From Staphylococcus aureus (lineage in GTDB: Bacteria > Bacillota > Bacilli > Staphylococcales > Staphylococcaceae): a stretch of 64,000 nt of DNA. Each line of letters begins with the position of its first letter. The stretch's first letter is position 1. Of the stretch, positions 15,691 through 25,475 are shown piece by piece. Location of the stretch: NCBI RefSeq assembly GCF_001027105.1, contig NZ_CP011526.1, positions 1,178,001-1,242,000 of the forward strand, in the 5' to 3' direction. Under the pieces are notes generated by a model. The model was not told the origin of the DNA. It saw nothing but the letters and a program-made list of their open reading frames with translations, and made no database searches. The translations under genes were made by a program, and so were the position numbers.

Positions 15691-15765
15691 CATTACTAAT
15701 TATTAGAAACAAGTTCAGTATGTACGAGTATTTGAACCAGTGTTTGAATATTTACTTTAAGTACA

Positions 15766-15828
15766 GAAAAAGGGCAGAATATACAACTGTTAACTATTTA
15801 AATTAGCAGTTTATATTCTGTCTTTTTA
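15766..15828. terminator. Hairpin downstream of priA
   Basis: AAAAAGGGCAGAATATA pairs imperfectly with TATATTCTGTCTTTTT across about 30 nt, ending in a T-run on the plus strand and an A-rich mirror on the minus strand. It probably terminates coaBC-priA. On the minus strand it lies just downstream of the possible gene relic at 15836-15916. Confidence 0.7.
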
Positions 15829-15835
15829 TATGGCT

Positions 15836-15916
15836 TTATAACTTACGTGATTTTGGTTTGATAAGGAATTTATTAGTATTTTCATTTACGAATTCTGATT
15901 TTAATGCAAGCGCCAT
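15836..15916 (-). pseudogene. Possible relic of a minus-strand gene 3' end
   Basis: A 26-codon open stretch begins MALALKSEFVNENTNKFL and ends KPKSRKL-stop. The frame continues nine more residues upstream of the Met (starting YFYSSVS) before a stop. It has no ribosome site and its composition is protein-like, followed by a terminator in the right direction, so it may be the last part of a decayed gene. I do not recognise the parent. The rest of the 505-nt spacer between priA and the lipoprotein (15691-16195) is very AT-rich with no other coding signal. Confidence 0.25.
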
Positions 15917-16195
15917 ACTTACTGATGAATAAAAGTACTAATGATTAAACAAACTATTTTTAAATGGCAAATTGAAATAGTGCGAATTTTAAACTTATAA
16001 ATTAATGGCTATAAACTATTTTATATCTATCTATGTTTTAACTACTTAAATTATTAGACAAAACAATTTTCTTAAATTATCAATTAAAGTATTTAAAAAT
16101 ATTGATGGTTAATGTAAAATATCAATATAAATAAGTTTTTTAAATTTATGTATGTTTATTTGATTCAAACAAAATAACTTAAGAGGAGAAAGTTT

Positions 16196-17149
16196 ATGAA
16201 AAAGACACTGGGATGTTTACTTTTAATTATGCTTTTAGTCGTAGCAGGTTGTTCTTTTGGTGGGAATCATAAATTATCATCAAAGAAATCAGAAGAATCA
16301 AAACAAGAAACTGTAAAAAAAGAATCGGAAGAAGAGAAAGATCCAGATTTAGAGAAATATGAAGAAATAGAGAAGAAAATGAAAGGAATTAAAGATGCGC
16401 CATCTCTTGATAAGTTGGATCCATTAATGACAGAAAAGTCGTTTACGAATAGTAAAGGGATTCAAGGATGGAAAGATTACAAAGAATTAATGGGTAAAGT
16501 GGAACTTGCAGATTATAGATTTACTAAAGATTCAAAAGGATCTTCAATAAAAGATGTTGATGCATTCTTTAAAGGTAAGAAAGGTATAAAAAGGAAAGTG
16601 ATTGAAACACACGATGATGTAAAACAAGTTGATTATTGGTATGTAGATCCAGATGGAAAGAAAATTGGCAATTCAAACACACCTGTTTTTTACGCAGAAA
16701 TTATGACAAAATATAAAGATGGAAAGTTAGTTTATGCATCAGTCGAACCAGGATCTTACGTAATACATAAAGATGATGCAATTAAATATGACGATTATTC
16801 TAAGTTAAAAAAATTAAGTCAGCTAACTAAACTTGATCATCCAAAACCAGTTCCATATAGCGTAGCTCAAATCAAATCTTTCGGAGTACCTTTAACAAGC
16901 GTTTCATTTATGACACATGGATCAAAGGATACTAAAGATGAAGTGTTGCCGGCATTGGCCTATTTCACTTTTTCACCAAAAAATTATGAAGACAAGTCTA
17001 ATCCAGATCCAAAAGTTTTAAATTTAGTACATATGGATTTCTTAAATGCATCTAGTGATTTTGGTAACGCACATTTTGTTGTTTTAAGTAAATATATTAA
17101 AGAGTATGAATCAAACTATGAAACAGCGTCAGATGATTCTTTAAAATAG
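16196..17149 (+). CDS. Predicted lipoprotein of unknown function
   Basis: A 317-residue protein with a type II signal peptide: MKKTLGCLLLIMLLVVAGC, lipobox VAGC with the acylated Cys at residue 19. Then comes a Ser/Lys/Glu-rich linker (about 25-65, repeated KKSEES/KKESEE) typical of tethers that cross the cell wall, followed by a globular region (about 70-310) with no motif I recognise. It would sit on the outer face of the membrane. Good AGAGGAG ribosome site. It stands alone between terminators, in a gap between priA and the deformylase-like gene that does not hold such a gene in Bacillus, so it is a lineage-specific insertion. No partner gene suggests a function. Confidence 0.85.
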   Translation: MKKTLGCLLLIMLLVVAGCSFGGNHKLSSKKSEESKQETVKKESEEEKDPDLEKYEEIEKKMKGIKDAPSLDKLDPLMTEKSFTNSKGIQGWKDYKELMGKVELADYRFTKDSKGSSIKDVDAFFKGKKGIKRKVIETHDDVKQVDYWYVDPDGKKIGNSNTPVFYAEIMTKYKDGKLVYASVEPGSYVIHKDDAIKYDDYSKLKKLSQLTKLDHPKPVPYSVAQIKSFGVPLTSVSFMTHGSKDTKDEVLPALAYFTFSPKNYEDKSNPDPKVLNLVHMDFLNASSDFGNAHFVVLSKYIKEYESNYETASDDSLK

Positions 17150-17200
17150 TATTTACTGTGTGAAAAATAAATAGTGTACTACATTAAATAATCGCAATAA

Positions 17201-17305
17201 TAATCCCGATAAACAATCAGCATTACTGCTTATCACATAGAGTTCGTAATAACTATAACTCTATGATTCGCAAATAATAAATGATTGTCATCGGGATTTA
17301 TTTTT
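17201..17305. terminator. Long bidirectional hairpin between convergent genes
   Basis: TAATCCCGAT-AAACAATCA (from 17201) pairs with TGATTGT-CATCGGGATTTA (to 17300) and is followed by TTTTT. A nested arm CATAGAGTT/AACTCTATG (17236-17265) makes a branched structure. It separates the lipoprotein gene (plus) from the TM2 gene (minus) and can end both. Confidence 0.8.
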
Positions 17306-17311
17306 ATCAAT

Positions 17312-17515
17312 TTATAAAGTGACATTACCTTGTTCATCAGCAGGTTTGAAAACAGTAATCACTGCACTAATAATTGCTAAAATGTGTGGGATACCTGTCC
17401 AACAGAATATTAAGTGTAGAATACCTTGCATATTCTTGCCGGCATAAAATTTATGAATACCAAAACTACCTAAGAACAATGCTAATAAAATATAAATAAC
17501 TTTGTTTACTTGCAT
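17312..17515 (-). CDS. TM2-domain small membrane protein
   Basis: A 67-residue protein with the TM2 signature: a first hydrophobic helix ending LGSFGIHKFYAGK, then a second helix after a short turn, and a polar tail. Function is unknown across the family. I start at the ATG at 17515 because TGGAGGGAAAGAA places a ribosome site at the right distance; the 25 extra upstream codons have none. It is convergent with the lipoprotein gene and divergent from the deformylase-like gene. Confidence 0.85.
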   Translation of the reverse strand: MQVNKVIYILLALFLGSFGIHKFYAGKNMQGILHLIFCWTGIPHILAIISAVITVFKPADEQGNVTL

Positions 17516-17813
17516 TTCTTTCCCTCCAGTTGAATTGCTTATAATGACATTAGCTTCTCTTTTTATTATACCCACTTTTAGTTCAAACATTCTAGTTTAA
17601 GCATTCCCAATCATCTAAATTTCAGTTATTCAATCCTTACAATAAATTTAGGATTACATTTCAGTTGCATTGTATTATTTTACGTGTGAAATATACGTAA
17701 TGAATCACATGACAATCTTCAAATTGAAAAATATACATTCTATGATGTAAGGTCGCATTTTTAATATATTTACGTTATAATAGTTTGATGAATTTTATTG
17801 AGGAGTAAGAGTT

Positions 17814-18302
17814 ATGGCGATTAAAAAGTTAGTACCAGCATCGCATCCTATTTTAACGAAAAAAGCGCAAGCAGTTAAAACATTTGATGATTCGTTAAAA
17901 AGATTATTACAAGATTTAGAAGATACAATGTATGCACAAGAAGCTGCTGGCTTATGTGCACCTCAAATTAATCAGTCATTGCAAGTGGCAATTATTGATA
18001 TGGAAATGGAAGGATTATTACAACTTGTTAATCCGAAAATTATTAGTCAATCAAATGAAACAATAACAGACTTAGAAGGTTCAATTACATTGCCAGATGT
18101 TTACGGCGAAGTGACAAGAAGTAAAATGATAGTTGTCGAAAGTTATGACGTCAATGGGAACAAAGTTGAACTAACTGCACATGAAGATGTAGCAAGAATG
18201 ATTTTGCATATTATAGATCAAATGAACGGTATCCCTTTTACAGAACGTGCGGACCGTATTTTAACAGATAAAGAAGTGGAGGCATATTTTATAAATGACT
18301 AA
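17814..18302 (+). CDS. Degenerate peptide-deformylase-like protein, probably not a deformylase
   Basis: A 162-residue protein with the deformylase fold, but all three active-site motifs are altered. Motif 1 (GxGLAAPQ) reads AAGLCAPQ (44-51). Motif 2 (EGCLS) reads EGSIT, with Ser90 replacing the metal-binding Cys. Motif 3 (HExDH) reads HIIDQ (132-136), so the catalytic Glu and the second His ligand are missing. Metal binding and catalysis as in PDF are therefore not expected. The gene is kept intact, overlaps fmt by 8 nt and has a GAGGAG ribosome site, so some role is likely: perhaps binding nascent chains or ribosomes, or only translational coupling of fmt. A working deformylase must be encoded outside the window. 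Confidence 0.9.
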   Translation: MAIKKLVPASHPILTKKAQAVKTFDDSLKRLLQDLEDTMYAQEAAGLCAPQINQSLQVAIIDMEMEGLLQLVNPKIISQSNETITDLEGSITLPDVYGEVTRSKMIVVESYDVNGNKVELTAHEDVARMILHIIDQMNGIPFTERADRILTDKEVEAYFIND

Positions 18303-19230
18303 AATAATATTTATGGGTACACCAGACTTTTCAACAACTGTTTTAGAAATGCTTATTGCAGAACATGATGTCATTGCAGTCGTAACGCAACCAGATCGAC
18401 CTGTTGGACGTAAACGTGTTATGACACCACCACCAGTTAAAAAAGTTGCAATGAAATATGATTTACCTGTATATCAACCTGAAAAATTAAGTGGATCAGA
18501 AGAATTAGAACAATTGCTTCAATTAGATGTAGATTTAATTGTAACTGCTGCTTTTGGACAATTATTACCTGAATCATTGTTGGCATTACCAAATCTTGGG
18601 GCAATTAATGTACATGCATCATTGTTACCGAAGTATAGAGGTGGTGCACCAATTCATCAGGCAATTATCGATGGTGAACAAGAAACCGGCATAACAATTA
18701 TGTATATGGTTAAAAAATTAGATGCGGGTAATATTATTTCGCAACAAGCAATTAAAATAGAAGAAAATGATAATGTCGGTACGATGCATGATAAATTAAG
18801 TGTATTAGGGGCAGATTTATTAAAAGAAACTTTACCATCTATTATAGAGGGCACAAATGAAAGCGTACCTCAAGATGATACGCAAGCAACATTTGCTTCC
18901 AATATTCGACGCGAAGATGAGCGAATTAGCTGGAATAAACCAGGAAGACAAGTGTTTAATCAAATTCGTGGATTATCACCATGGCCAGTTGCTTATACAA
19001 CTATGGATGACACTAACTTGAAAATATACGATGCTGAACTCGTTGAGACTAATAAGATAAACGAGCCTGGAACCATTATAGAAACGACTAAAAAAGCCAT
19101 TATTGTTGCTACAAATGATAATGAAGCTGTTGCAATTAAAGATATGCAATTAGCTGGGAAAAAGAGAATGTTAGCTGCCAATTATTTAAGTGGTGCGCAA
19201 AACACACTAGTAGGGAAGAAACTTATATGA
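18295..19230 (+). CDS. fmt: Methionyl-tRNA formyltransferase
   Basis: Formylates initiator Met-tRNA with 10-formyl-THF so it can start translation. The 311-residue enzyme begins with the Rossmann motif [15 protein letters not shown]. The catalytic [14 protein letters not shown] motif (about 109-122) supplies the Asn/His/Asp environment, and a C-terminal OB-type domain (about 205-311) binds tRNA. It overlaps the deformylase-like gene by 8 nt and rsmB by 4 nt (ATGA), placing three initiation/rRNA functions in one coupled unit. Confidence 0.98.
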   Translation: MTKIIFMGTPDFSTTVLEMLIAEHDVIAVVTQPDRPVGRKRVMTPPPVKKVAMKYDLPVYQPEKLSGSEELEQLLQLDVDLIVTAAFGQLLPESLLALPNLGAINVHASLLPKYRGGAPIHQAIIDGEQETGITIMYMVKKLDAGNIISQQAIKIEENDNVGTMHDKLSVLGADLLKETLPSIIEGTNESVPQDDTQATFASNIRREDERISWNKPGRQVFNQIRGLSPWPVAYTTMDDTNLKIYDAELVETNKINEPGTIIETTKKAIIVATNDNEAVAIKDMQLAGKKRMLAANYLSGAQNTLVGKKLI

Positions 19231-20534
19231 TAGAAAACGTGAGAAGTCTTGCTTTTGACACGATTCAAGATATATTAAATGAAGGTGCGTATAGTAACTT
19301 GCGTATCAATGAAGTGTTGTCAGAAAATGAATTAAATGCAATGGATAAGGCTTTATTTACAGAAATTGTCTACGGAACCGTTAAAAGAAAATATACGTTA
19401 GATTTTTATTTAAAGCCTTTTGTGAAAACAAAGATTAAGGCATGGGTTAGGCAATTATTATGGATGAGTATTTATCAATATGTTTATTTAGATAAAGTTC
19501 CAAATCATGCCATTATTAATGAAGCAGTTGAAATAGCAAAAGAACGCGGTGGCTATCATAATGGTAATGTCGTAAATGGTATTTTACGTACAATGATGCG
19601 TAGTGACTTACCTGATTTTAATGAAATTGCAGATCCTAAAAAAAGAATGGCAATCGAGTATAGTATGCCGAAGTGGATTATAGATCATTGGGCAACACAT
19701 TATGGTCTCGAAGAAACTGAAAAAATTTTACAGTCATTTTTAGAAACGACATCAACAACTGTGCGTGCCAACCTGACGCGAGCATCATTAGATGATATTA
19801 TTGAAAAGTTGCAAGACGAAGGTTATGACGTTGAAAAAGATCATGACTTACCTTATTGTCTCCATATAGGAGGACAACCAATTATTCATTCTCGTTCATT
19901 TAAAGATGGATTCGTTTCAATTCAAGATAAAAGCTCAATGTTTGTTGCACACATTATGAATGTAGACCGACATGATCACGTATTAGATGCATGTAGTGCA
20001 CCTGGCGGTAAAGCTTGTCACATTGCTGAAGTTTTAATGCCAGAAGGGCAAGTTGACGCTTCAGATATACATGATCACAAAATAGACTTAATTAATTTTA
20101 ATATAAAAAAATTACGATTAACAAATATTAAAGCTTTTCAACATGATGCGACAAAACCTTATGATAAAACATACGATAAGATACTTGTTGATGCACCATG
20201 TAGCGGATTAGGTGTAATGAGACATAAGCCGGAGATTAAGTATACTCAAAGCAAACAACATATTGAGTCACTAGTTGAATTACAGCTTGAAATATTGGAA
20301 AATGTAAAAAACAATGTAAAAATAGGTGGAGAAATCATCTATTCAACATGTACAATTGAGCAACTAGAAAATGAAAACGTGATTTATACGTTTTTGAAAA
20401 ATAATAAAAACTTCGAATTTGAACCGTTTCAACATCCGATAACTGGAGAGTTGGTCAAAACGTTACAAATCATGCCGCAAGACTTTAATTCAGATGGATT
20501 CTTTATCACTAAGATAAAAAGAAAGGACAATTAG
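19227..20534 (+). CDS. rsmB: 16S rRNA (cytosine-967-C5) methyltransferase
   Basis: SAM-dependent methyltransferase acting on naked 16S rRNA (Sun/RsmB family). The 435 residues contain an N-terminal NusB-like RNA-binding domain (about 1-135) and a Rossmann methyltransferase domain with the SAM motif [16 protein letters not shown] (about 252-267). The releasing cysteine lies in DAPCSGLG, and the nucleophilic Cys375 in YSTCTIEQ. Starts on the ATGA overlap with fmt; rlmN follows 2 nt after its stop. Confidence 0.96.
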
Positions 20535-20536
20535 GA

Positions 20537-21631
20537 ATGATAACTGCTGAAAAGAAAAAGAAGAATAAATTTCTTCCAAATTTTGACAAGCAATCAATAT
20601 ATTCATTGCGATTTGACGAAATGCAAAACTGGCTCGTTGAACAAGGGCAACAAAAATTTCGAGCGAAACAGATTTTTGAATGGTTATATCAAAAAAGAGT
20701 AGATTCGATTGATGAAATGACGAACTTATCGAAAGACTTACGACAGCTTTTAAAAGATAACTTTACTGTTACAACTTTAACAACTGTAGTAAAACAAGAA
20801 AGTAAAGACGGTACAATTAAATTCTTATTTGAATTACAAGATGGCTATACAATTGAAACTGTTTTAATGAGACATGATTATGGAAATTCAGTATGTGTAA
20901 CGACACAAGTAGGTTGTCGCATCGGATGTACGTTTTGTGCTTCTACACTTGGCGGCTTAAAAAGAAACCTTGAAGCTGGCGAAATTGTTTCACAAGTTTT
21001 AACAGTTCAAAAAGCCCTTGATGCTACAGAAGAGCGCGTATCTCAAATTGTCATAATGGGTATCGGTGAACCATTTGAAAATTATGATGAAATGATGGAC
21101 TTTTTAAGAATCGTCAATGATGATAACAGTTTAAATATTGGTGCACGTCACATTACAGTATCAACATCAGGTATCATTCCTAGAATATATGACTTTGCGG
21201 ATGAAGATATTCAAATTAATTTTGCTGTAAGCTTACACGCCGCAAAAGATGAAGTGCGATCACGCTTGATGCCAATTAACCGTGCATATAATGTTGAGAA
21301 GTTAATCGAAGCAATTCAATATTATCAAGAAAAAACAAATCGTCGTGTTACTTTTGAATATGGTCTGTTTGGTGGTGTGAATGACCAACTAGAACATGCA
21401 AGAGAATTAGCACATTTAATAAAAGGCTTAAACTGCCATGTTAACTTAATTCCTGTCAACCATGTTCCAGAAAGAAATTATGTGAAAACGGCTAAAAATG
21501 ATATCTTTAAATTTGAAAAAGAATTAAAGAGACTAGGAATTAATGCCACAATACGTCGTGAACAAGGTTCGGATATTGACGCAGCTTGTGGTCAATTAAG
21601 AGCAAAGGAACGACAAGTAGAAACGAGGTAA
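20537..21631 (+). CDS. rlmN: Dual-specificity 23S rRNA A2503 / tRNA A37 C2-methyltransferase
   Basis: Radical-SAM enzyme methylating A2503 at the peptidyl-transferase centre and A37 of some tRNAs. The CxxxCxxC cluster motif is GCRIGCTFC with Cys127, Cys131 and Cys134; the glycine-rich [15 protein letters not shown] motif follows. The C-terminal Cys in DAACGQL (about 350) is the second catalytic residue. Loss of RlmN is known to affect susceptibility to peptidyl-transferase antibiotics in S. aureus. The protein is 364 residues; its ATG follows AGGA near the rsmB stop. Confidence 0.97.
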
Positions 21632-21637
21632 AGACAA

Positions 21638-22381
21638 ATGCTAGAGGCACAATTTTTTACTGATACTGGACAACATAGAGATAAGAATGAAGATGCGGGT
21701 GGTATTTTTTATAATCAAACTAATCAACAACTTTTAGTTCTGTGTGATGGTATGGGTGGCCATAAAGCAGGAGAAGTTGCAAGTAAATTTGTTACAGATG
21801 AGTTGAAATCCCGTTTTGAAGCGGAAAATCTTATAGAACAACATCAAGCTGAAAATTGGTTGCGTAATAATATAAAAGATATAAATTTTCAGTTATATCA
21901 CTATGCACAAGAAAATGCAGAATATAAAGGTATGGGTACAACATGTGTTTGTGCACTTGTTTTTGAAAAATCAGTTGTGATAGCAAATGTCGGTGATTCT
22001 AGAGCCTATGTTATTAATAGTCGACAAATTGAACAAATTACTAGTGATCACTCATTTGTTAATCATCTTGTTTTAACGGGTCAAATTACGCCGGAAGAAG
22101 CATTTACACATCCACAACGTAATATTATTACGAAGGTGATGGGCACAGATAAACGTGTGAGTCCAGATTTGTTTATTAAGCGATTAAATTTTTATGATTA
22201 TTTATTATTAAATTCAGATGGATTAACTGATTATGTTAAAGACAATGAAATTAAGCGTTTGTTAGTAAAAGAAGGTACAATAGAAGATCATGGTGATCAA
22301 TTAATGCAATTGGCATTAGATAACCATTCGAAAGATAACGTTACTTTCATACTCGCGGCTATTGAAGGTGATAAAGTATGA
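21638..22381 (+). CDS. stp1: PPM/PP2C-type Ser/Thr protein phosphatase
   Basis: Removes phosphate from targets of the adjacent kinase PknB and from the kinase itself. The 247-residue protein is all catalytic domain: HRDKNEDAGG (metal-binding Asp), LCDGMGGHKAGEVAS, NVGDSRAYVI, and the metal-ligand motifs NSDGLTD and KDNVTFI. There is no membrane segment, so it acts in the cytosol. The last four bases overlap the pknB start (ATGA), the usual phosphatase-kinase pairing in Firmicutes. Confidence 0.97.
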   Translation: MLEAQFFTDTGQHRDKNEDAGGIFYNQTNQQLLVLCDGMGGHKAGEVASKFVTDELKSRFEAENLIEQHQAENWLRNNIKDINFQLYHYAQENAEYKGMGTTCVCALVFEKSVVIANVGDSRAYVINSRQIEQITSDHSFVNHLVLTGQITPEEAFTHPQRNIITKVMGTDKRVSPDLFIKRLNFYDYLLLNSDGLTDYVKDNEIKRLLVKEGTIEDHGDQLMQLALDNHSKDNVTFILAAIEGDKV

Positions 22382-24372
22382 TAGGTAAAATAATAAATGA
22401 ACGATATAAAATTGTAGATAAGCTTGGCGGCGGTGGCATGAGTACCGTTTATCTTGCTGAAGATACGATACTTAACATTAAAGTTGCAATTAAGGCGATT
22501 TTTATACCACCTAGAGAAAAAGAAGAAACATTAAAACGTTTTGAACGAGAAGTACATAACTCATCACAGCTATCACATCAAAATATAGTAAGTATGATCG
22601 ATGTTGATGAAGAAGATGACTGTTACTACTTAGTAATGGAATATATCGAAGGTCCGACTTTGTCTGAGTATATTGAAAGTCATGGGCCATTAAGTGTTGA
22701 CACAGCGATTAATTTTACGAATCAAATATTGGATGGCATTAAACATGCGCATGATATGCGTATTGTACATAGAGATATTAAGCCACAAAATATATTAATT
22801 GACAGCAATAAAACGTTGAAAATATTTGATTTTGGAATTGCTAAAGCTTTAAGTGAGACGTCTTTAACTCAGACTAATCATGTGTTAGGTACTGTGCAGT
22901 ACTTTTCGCCAGAACAAGCAAAAGGTGAGGCAACGGATGAATGTACAGATATTTATTCTATAGGTATTGTGTTATATGAAATGCTTGTTGGTGAACCACC
23001 CTTTAATGGAGAAACTGCAGTTAGCATTGCGATTAAACATATTCAGGATTCTGTGCCAAATGTGACAACAGATGTACGTAAGGATATTCCGCAATCTTTA
23101 AGTAATGTCATTTTACGCGCTACAGAAAAAGACAAAGCGAATCGTTACAAAACAATTCAAGAAATGAAAGATGATTTGAGTAGTGTTTTACATGAAAATC
23201 GAGCGAATGAAGATGTCTATGAACTCGATAAAATGAAAACGATAGCGGTACCTTTGAAAAAAGAAGATCTAGCAAAGCATATTAGTGAACATAAGTCGAA
23301 TCAACCTAAACGTGAAACGACGCAAGTACCTATTGTAAATGGGCCTGCTCATCATCAGCAATTCCAAAAGCCAGAAGGTACGGTGTACGAACCAAAACCT
23401 AAAAAGAAATCAACACGAAAGATTGTGCTCTTATCACTAATCTTTTCGTTGTTAATGATTGCACTTGTTTCTTTTGTGGCAATGGCAATGTTTGGTAATA
23501 AATACGAAGAGACACCTGATGTAATCGGGAAATCTGTAAAAGAAGCAGAGCAAATATTCAATAAAAACAACCTGAAATTGGGTAAAATTTCTAGAAGTTA
23601 TAGTGATAAATATCCTGAAAATGAAATTATTAAGACAACTCCTAATACTGGTGAACGTGTTGAACGTGGTGACAGTGTTGATGTTGTTATATCAAAGGGC
23701 CCTGAAAAGGTTAAAATGCCAAATGTCATTGGTTTACCTAAGGAGGAAGCCTTGCAGAAATTAAAATCGTTAGGTCTTAAAGATGTTACGATTGAAAAAG
23801 TATATAATAATCAAGCGCCAAAAGGATACATTGCAAATCAAAGTGTAACCGCAAATACTGAAATCGCTATTCATGATTCTAATATTAAACTATATGAATC
23901 TTTAGGCATTAAGCAAGTTTATGTAGAAGACTTTGAACATAAATCCTTTAGCAAAGCTAAAAAAGCCTTAGAAGAAAAAGGGTTTAAAGTTGAAAGTAAG
24001 GAAGAGTATAGTGACGATATTGATGAGGGTGATGTGATTTCTCAATCTCCTAAAGGAAAATCAGTAGATGAGGGGTCAACGATTTCATTTGTTGTTTCTA
24101 AAGGTAAAAAAAGTGACTCATCAGATGTCAAAACGACAACTGAATCGGTAGATGTACCATACACTGGTAAAAATGATAAGTCACAAAAAGTTAAAGTTTA
24201 TATTAAAGATAAAGATAATGACGGTTCAACTGAAAAAGGTAGTTTCGATATTACTAGTGATCAACGTATAGACATTCCTTTAAGAATTGAAAAAGGAAAA
24301 ACAGCAAGTTATATTGTTAAAGTTGACGGTAAAACTGTAGCTGAAAAAGAAGTCAGCTATGATGATGTATAA
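22378..24372 (+). CDS. pknB: Eukaryotic-like Ser/Thr kinase with PASTA domains
   Basis: Membrane kinase (also called Stk1/PrkC) that senses cell-wall muropeptides or lipid II and phosphorylates division and wall regulators. The 664 residues hold the kinase domain (about 10-270) with glycine loop GGGGMSTVY, Lys39, HRD Asp133 and DFG Asp151. Activation-loop threonines sit at 161, 164 and 166. A basic juxtamembrane linker is followed by one transmembrane helix (about 348-370), three extracellular PASTA repeats (about 375-575) and a C-terminal domain. Coupled to stp1 by ATGA; ends at a clear terminator. Confidence 0.97.
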   Translation: MIGKIINERYKIVDKLGGGGMSTVYLAEDTILNIKVAIKAIFIPPREKEETLKRFEREVHNSSQLSHQNIVSMIDVDEEDDCYYLVMEYIEGPTLSEYIESHGPLSVDTAINFTNQILDGIKHAHDMRIVHRDIKPQNILIDSNKTLKIFDFGIAKALSETSLTQTNHVLGTVQYFSPEQAKGEATDECTDIYSIGIVLYEMLVGEPPFNGETAVSIAIKHIQDSVPNVTTDVRKDIPQSLSNVILRATEKDKANRYKTIQEMKDDLSSVLHENRANEDVYELDKMKTIAVPLKKEDLAKHISEHKSNQPKRETTQVPIVNGPAHHQQFQKPEGTVYEPKPKKKSTRKIVLLSLIFSLLMIALVSFVAMAMFGNKYEETPDVIGKSVKEAEQIFNKNNLKLGKISRSYSDKYPENEIIKTTPNTGERVERGDSVDVVISKGPEKVKMPNVIGLPKEEALQKLKSLGLKDVTIEKVYNNQAPKGYIANQSVTANTEIAIHDSNIKLYESLGIKQVYVEDFEHKSFSKAKKALEEKGFKVESKEEYSDDIDEGDVISQSPKGKSVDEGSTISFVVSKGKKSDSSDVKTTTESVDVPYTGKNDKSQKVKVYIKDKDNDGSTEKGSFDITSDQRIDIPLRIEKGKTASYIVKVDGKTVAEKEVSYDDV

Positions 24373-24390
24373 ATATAATTGAAGTAAATG

Positions 24391-24425
24391 TACCGAGGTT
24401 TCTATTTGGAAGTCTCGGTATTTTT
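24391..24425 (+). terminator. Terminator of the fmt-to-pknB operon
   Basis: TACCGAG (24391-24397) pairs with CTCGGTA (24414-24420), extended by partly paired inner bases, and is followed by TTTTT. Confidence 0.88.
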
Positions 24426-24599
24426 ATGTTGAGATTGCGGTAGTTTTAAAATGCTTCATGTCATCATATACAGGTGAGCATTGTCTATCAATTCTGTATC
24501 ACTCTCACAATATTTATATCATTTGAAATGATCATTTATATATTAATTTTCCAGTCTTTGATATAATAAATGCAGTAAAATTAATCGAGAGGTGCCATT

Positions 24600-25475
24600 T
24601 TGAAGACAGGTCGAATAGTGAAATCAATTAGTGGGGTATATCAAGTAGACGTTAATGGCGAACGTTTCAATACAAAACCACGAGGATTATTTAGAAAGAA
24701 AAAATTTTCACCGGTAGTTGGTGATATAGTGGAATTTGAAGTTCAAAACATTAACGAAGGTTATATTCATCAAGTGTTTGAGCGGGAAAATGAGTTGAAA
24801 AGACCACCTGTAAGTAATATAGATACACTAGTAATTGTAATGAGTGCTGTCGAGCCAAATTTTTCAACGCAATTATTAGATCGATTTTTAGTTATTGCAC
24901 ATTCGTATCAGTTAAATGCGAGAATTTTGGTGACTAAAAAAGATAAAACACCAATTGAAAAGCAGTTCGAAATAAATGAGTTGTTGAAAATATATGAAAA
25001 TATTGGCTATGAGACTGAATTTATTGGAAATGATGATGATCGAAAAAAAATTGTAGAAGCTTGGCCAGCTGGACTTATAGTACTTAGTGGTCAATCAGGT
25101 GTCGGTAAGTCCACTTTCTTAAATCATTATCGTCCAGAACTTAATCTTGAGACAAATGATATATCAAAATCATTAAATCGAGGAAAGCATACTACAAGAC
25201 ATGTCGAACTATTCGAACGTCAAAACGGTTATATTGCAGACACACCTGGATTCAGTGCTTTAGATTTTGATCATATAGATAAAGATGAAATAAAAGATTA
25301 TTTTCTTGAATTAAATCGATATGGTGAAACATGTAAGTTTAGGAATTGTAATCATATCAAAGAACCTAATTGTAATGTTAAGCATCAATTAGAGATAGGG
25401 AATATTGCGCAATTTAGATACGACCATTATTTACAACTATTTAATGAAATTTCAAATAGAAAGGTTAGATATTAA
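24600..25475 (+). CDS. rsgA: Small-subunit ribosome-assembly GTPase RsgA
   Basis: Circularly permuted GTPase that helps late 30S maturation. The 291 residues have an N-terminal OB fold (about 1-70). The GTPase motifs occur in permuted order: G4 TKKDK (about 107) comes before the P-loop GQSGVGKST (about 163-171) and DTPG. A C-terminal zinc motif with Cys-His-Cys residues (about 244-259, [14 protein letters not shown]) is present. The start codon is TTG, supported by GAGAGGTG 6 nt upstream. rpe begins on the base after its stop. Confidence 0.96.
   Translation: MKTGRIVKSISGVYQVDVNGERFNTKPRGLFRKKKFSPVVGDIVEFEVQNINEGYIHQVFERENELKRPPVSNIDTLVIVMSAVEPNFSTQLLDRFLVIAHSYQLNARILVTKKDKTPIEKQFEINELLKIYENIGYETEFIGNDDDRKKIVEAWPAGLIVLSGQSGVGKSTFLNHYRPELNLETNDISKSLNRGKHTTRHVELFERQNGYIADTPGFSALDFDHIDKDEIKDYFLELNRYGETCKFRNCNHIKEPNCNVKHQLEIGNIAQFRYDHYLQLFNEISNRKVRY

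Noticed and set aside
23505-24110. PASTA repeats as a DNA repeat element
   Set aside because: The similarity is at protein level between tandem PASTA domains of PknB; the nucleotide sequence is not a mobile or simple repeat.
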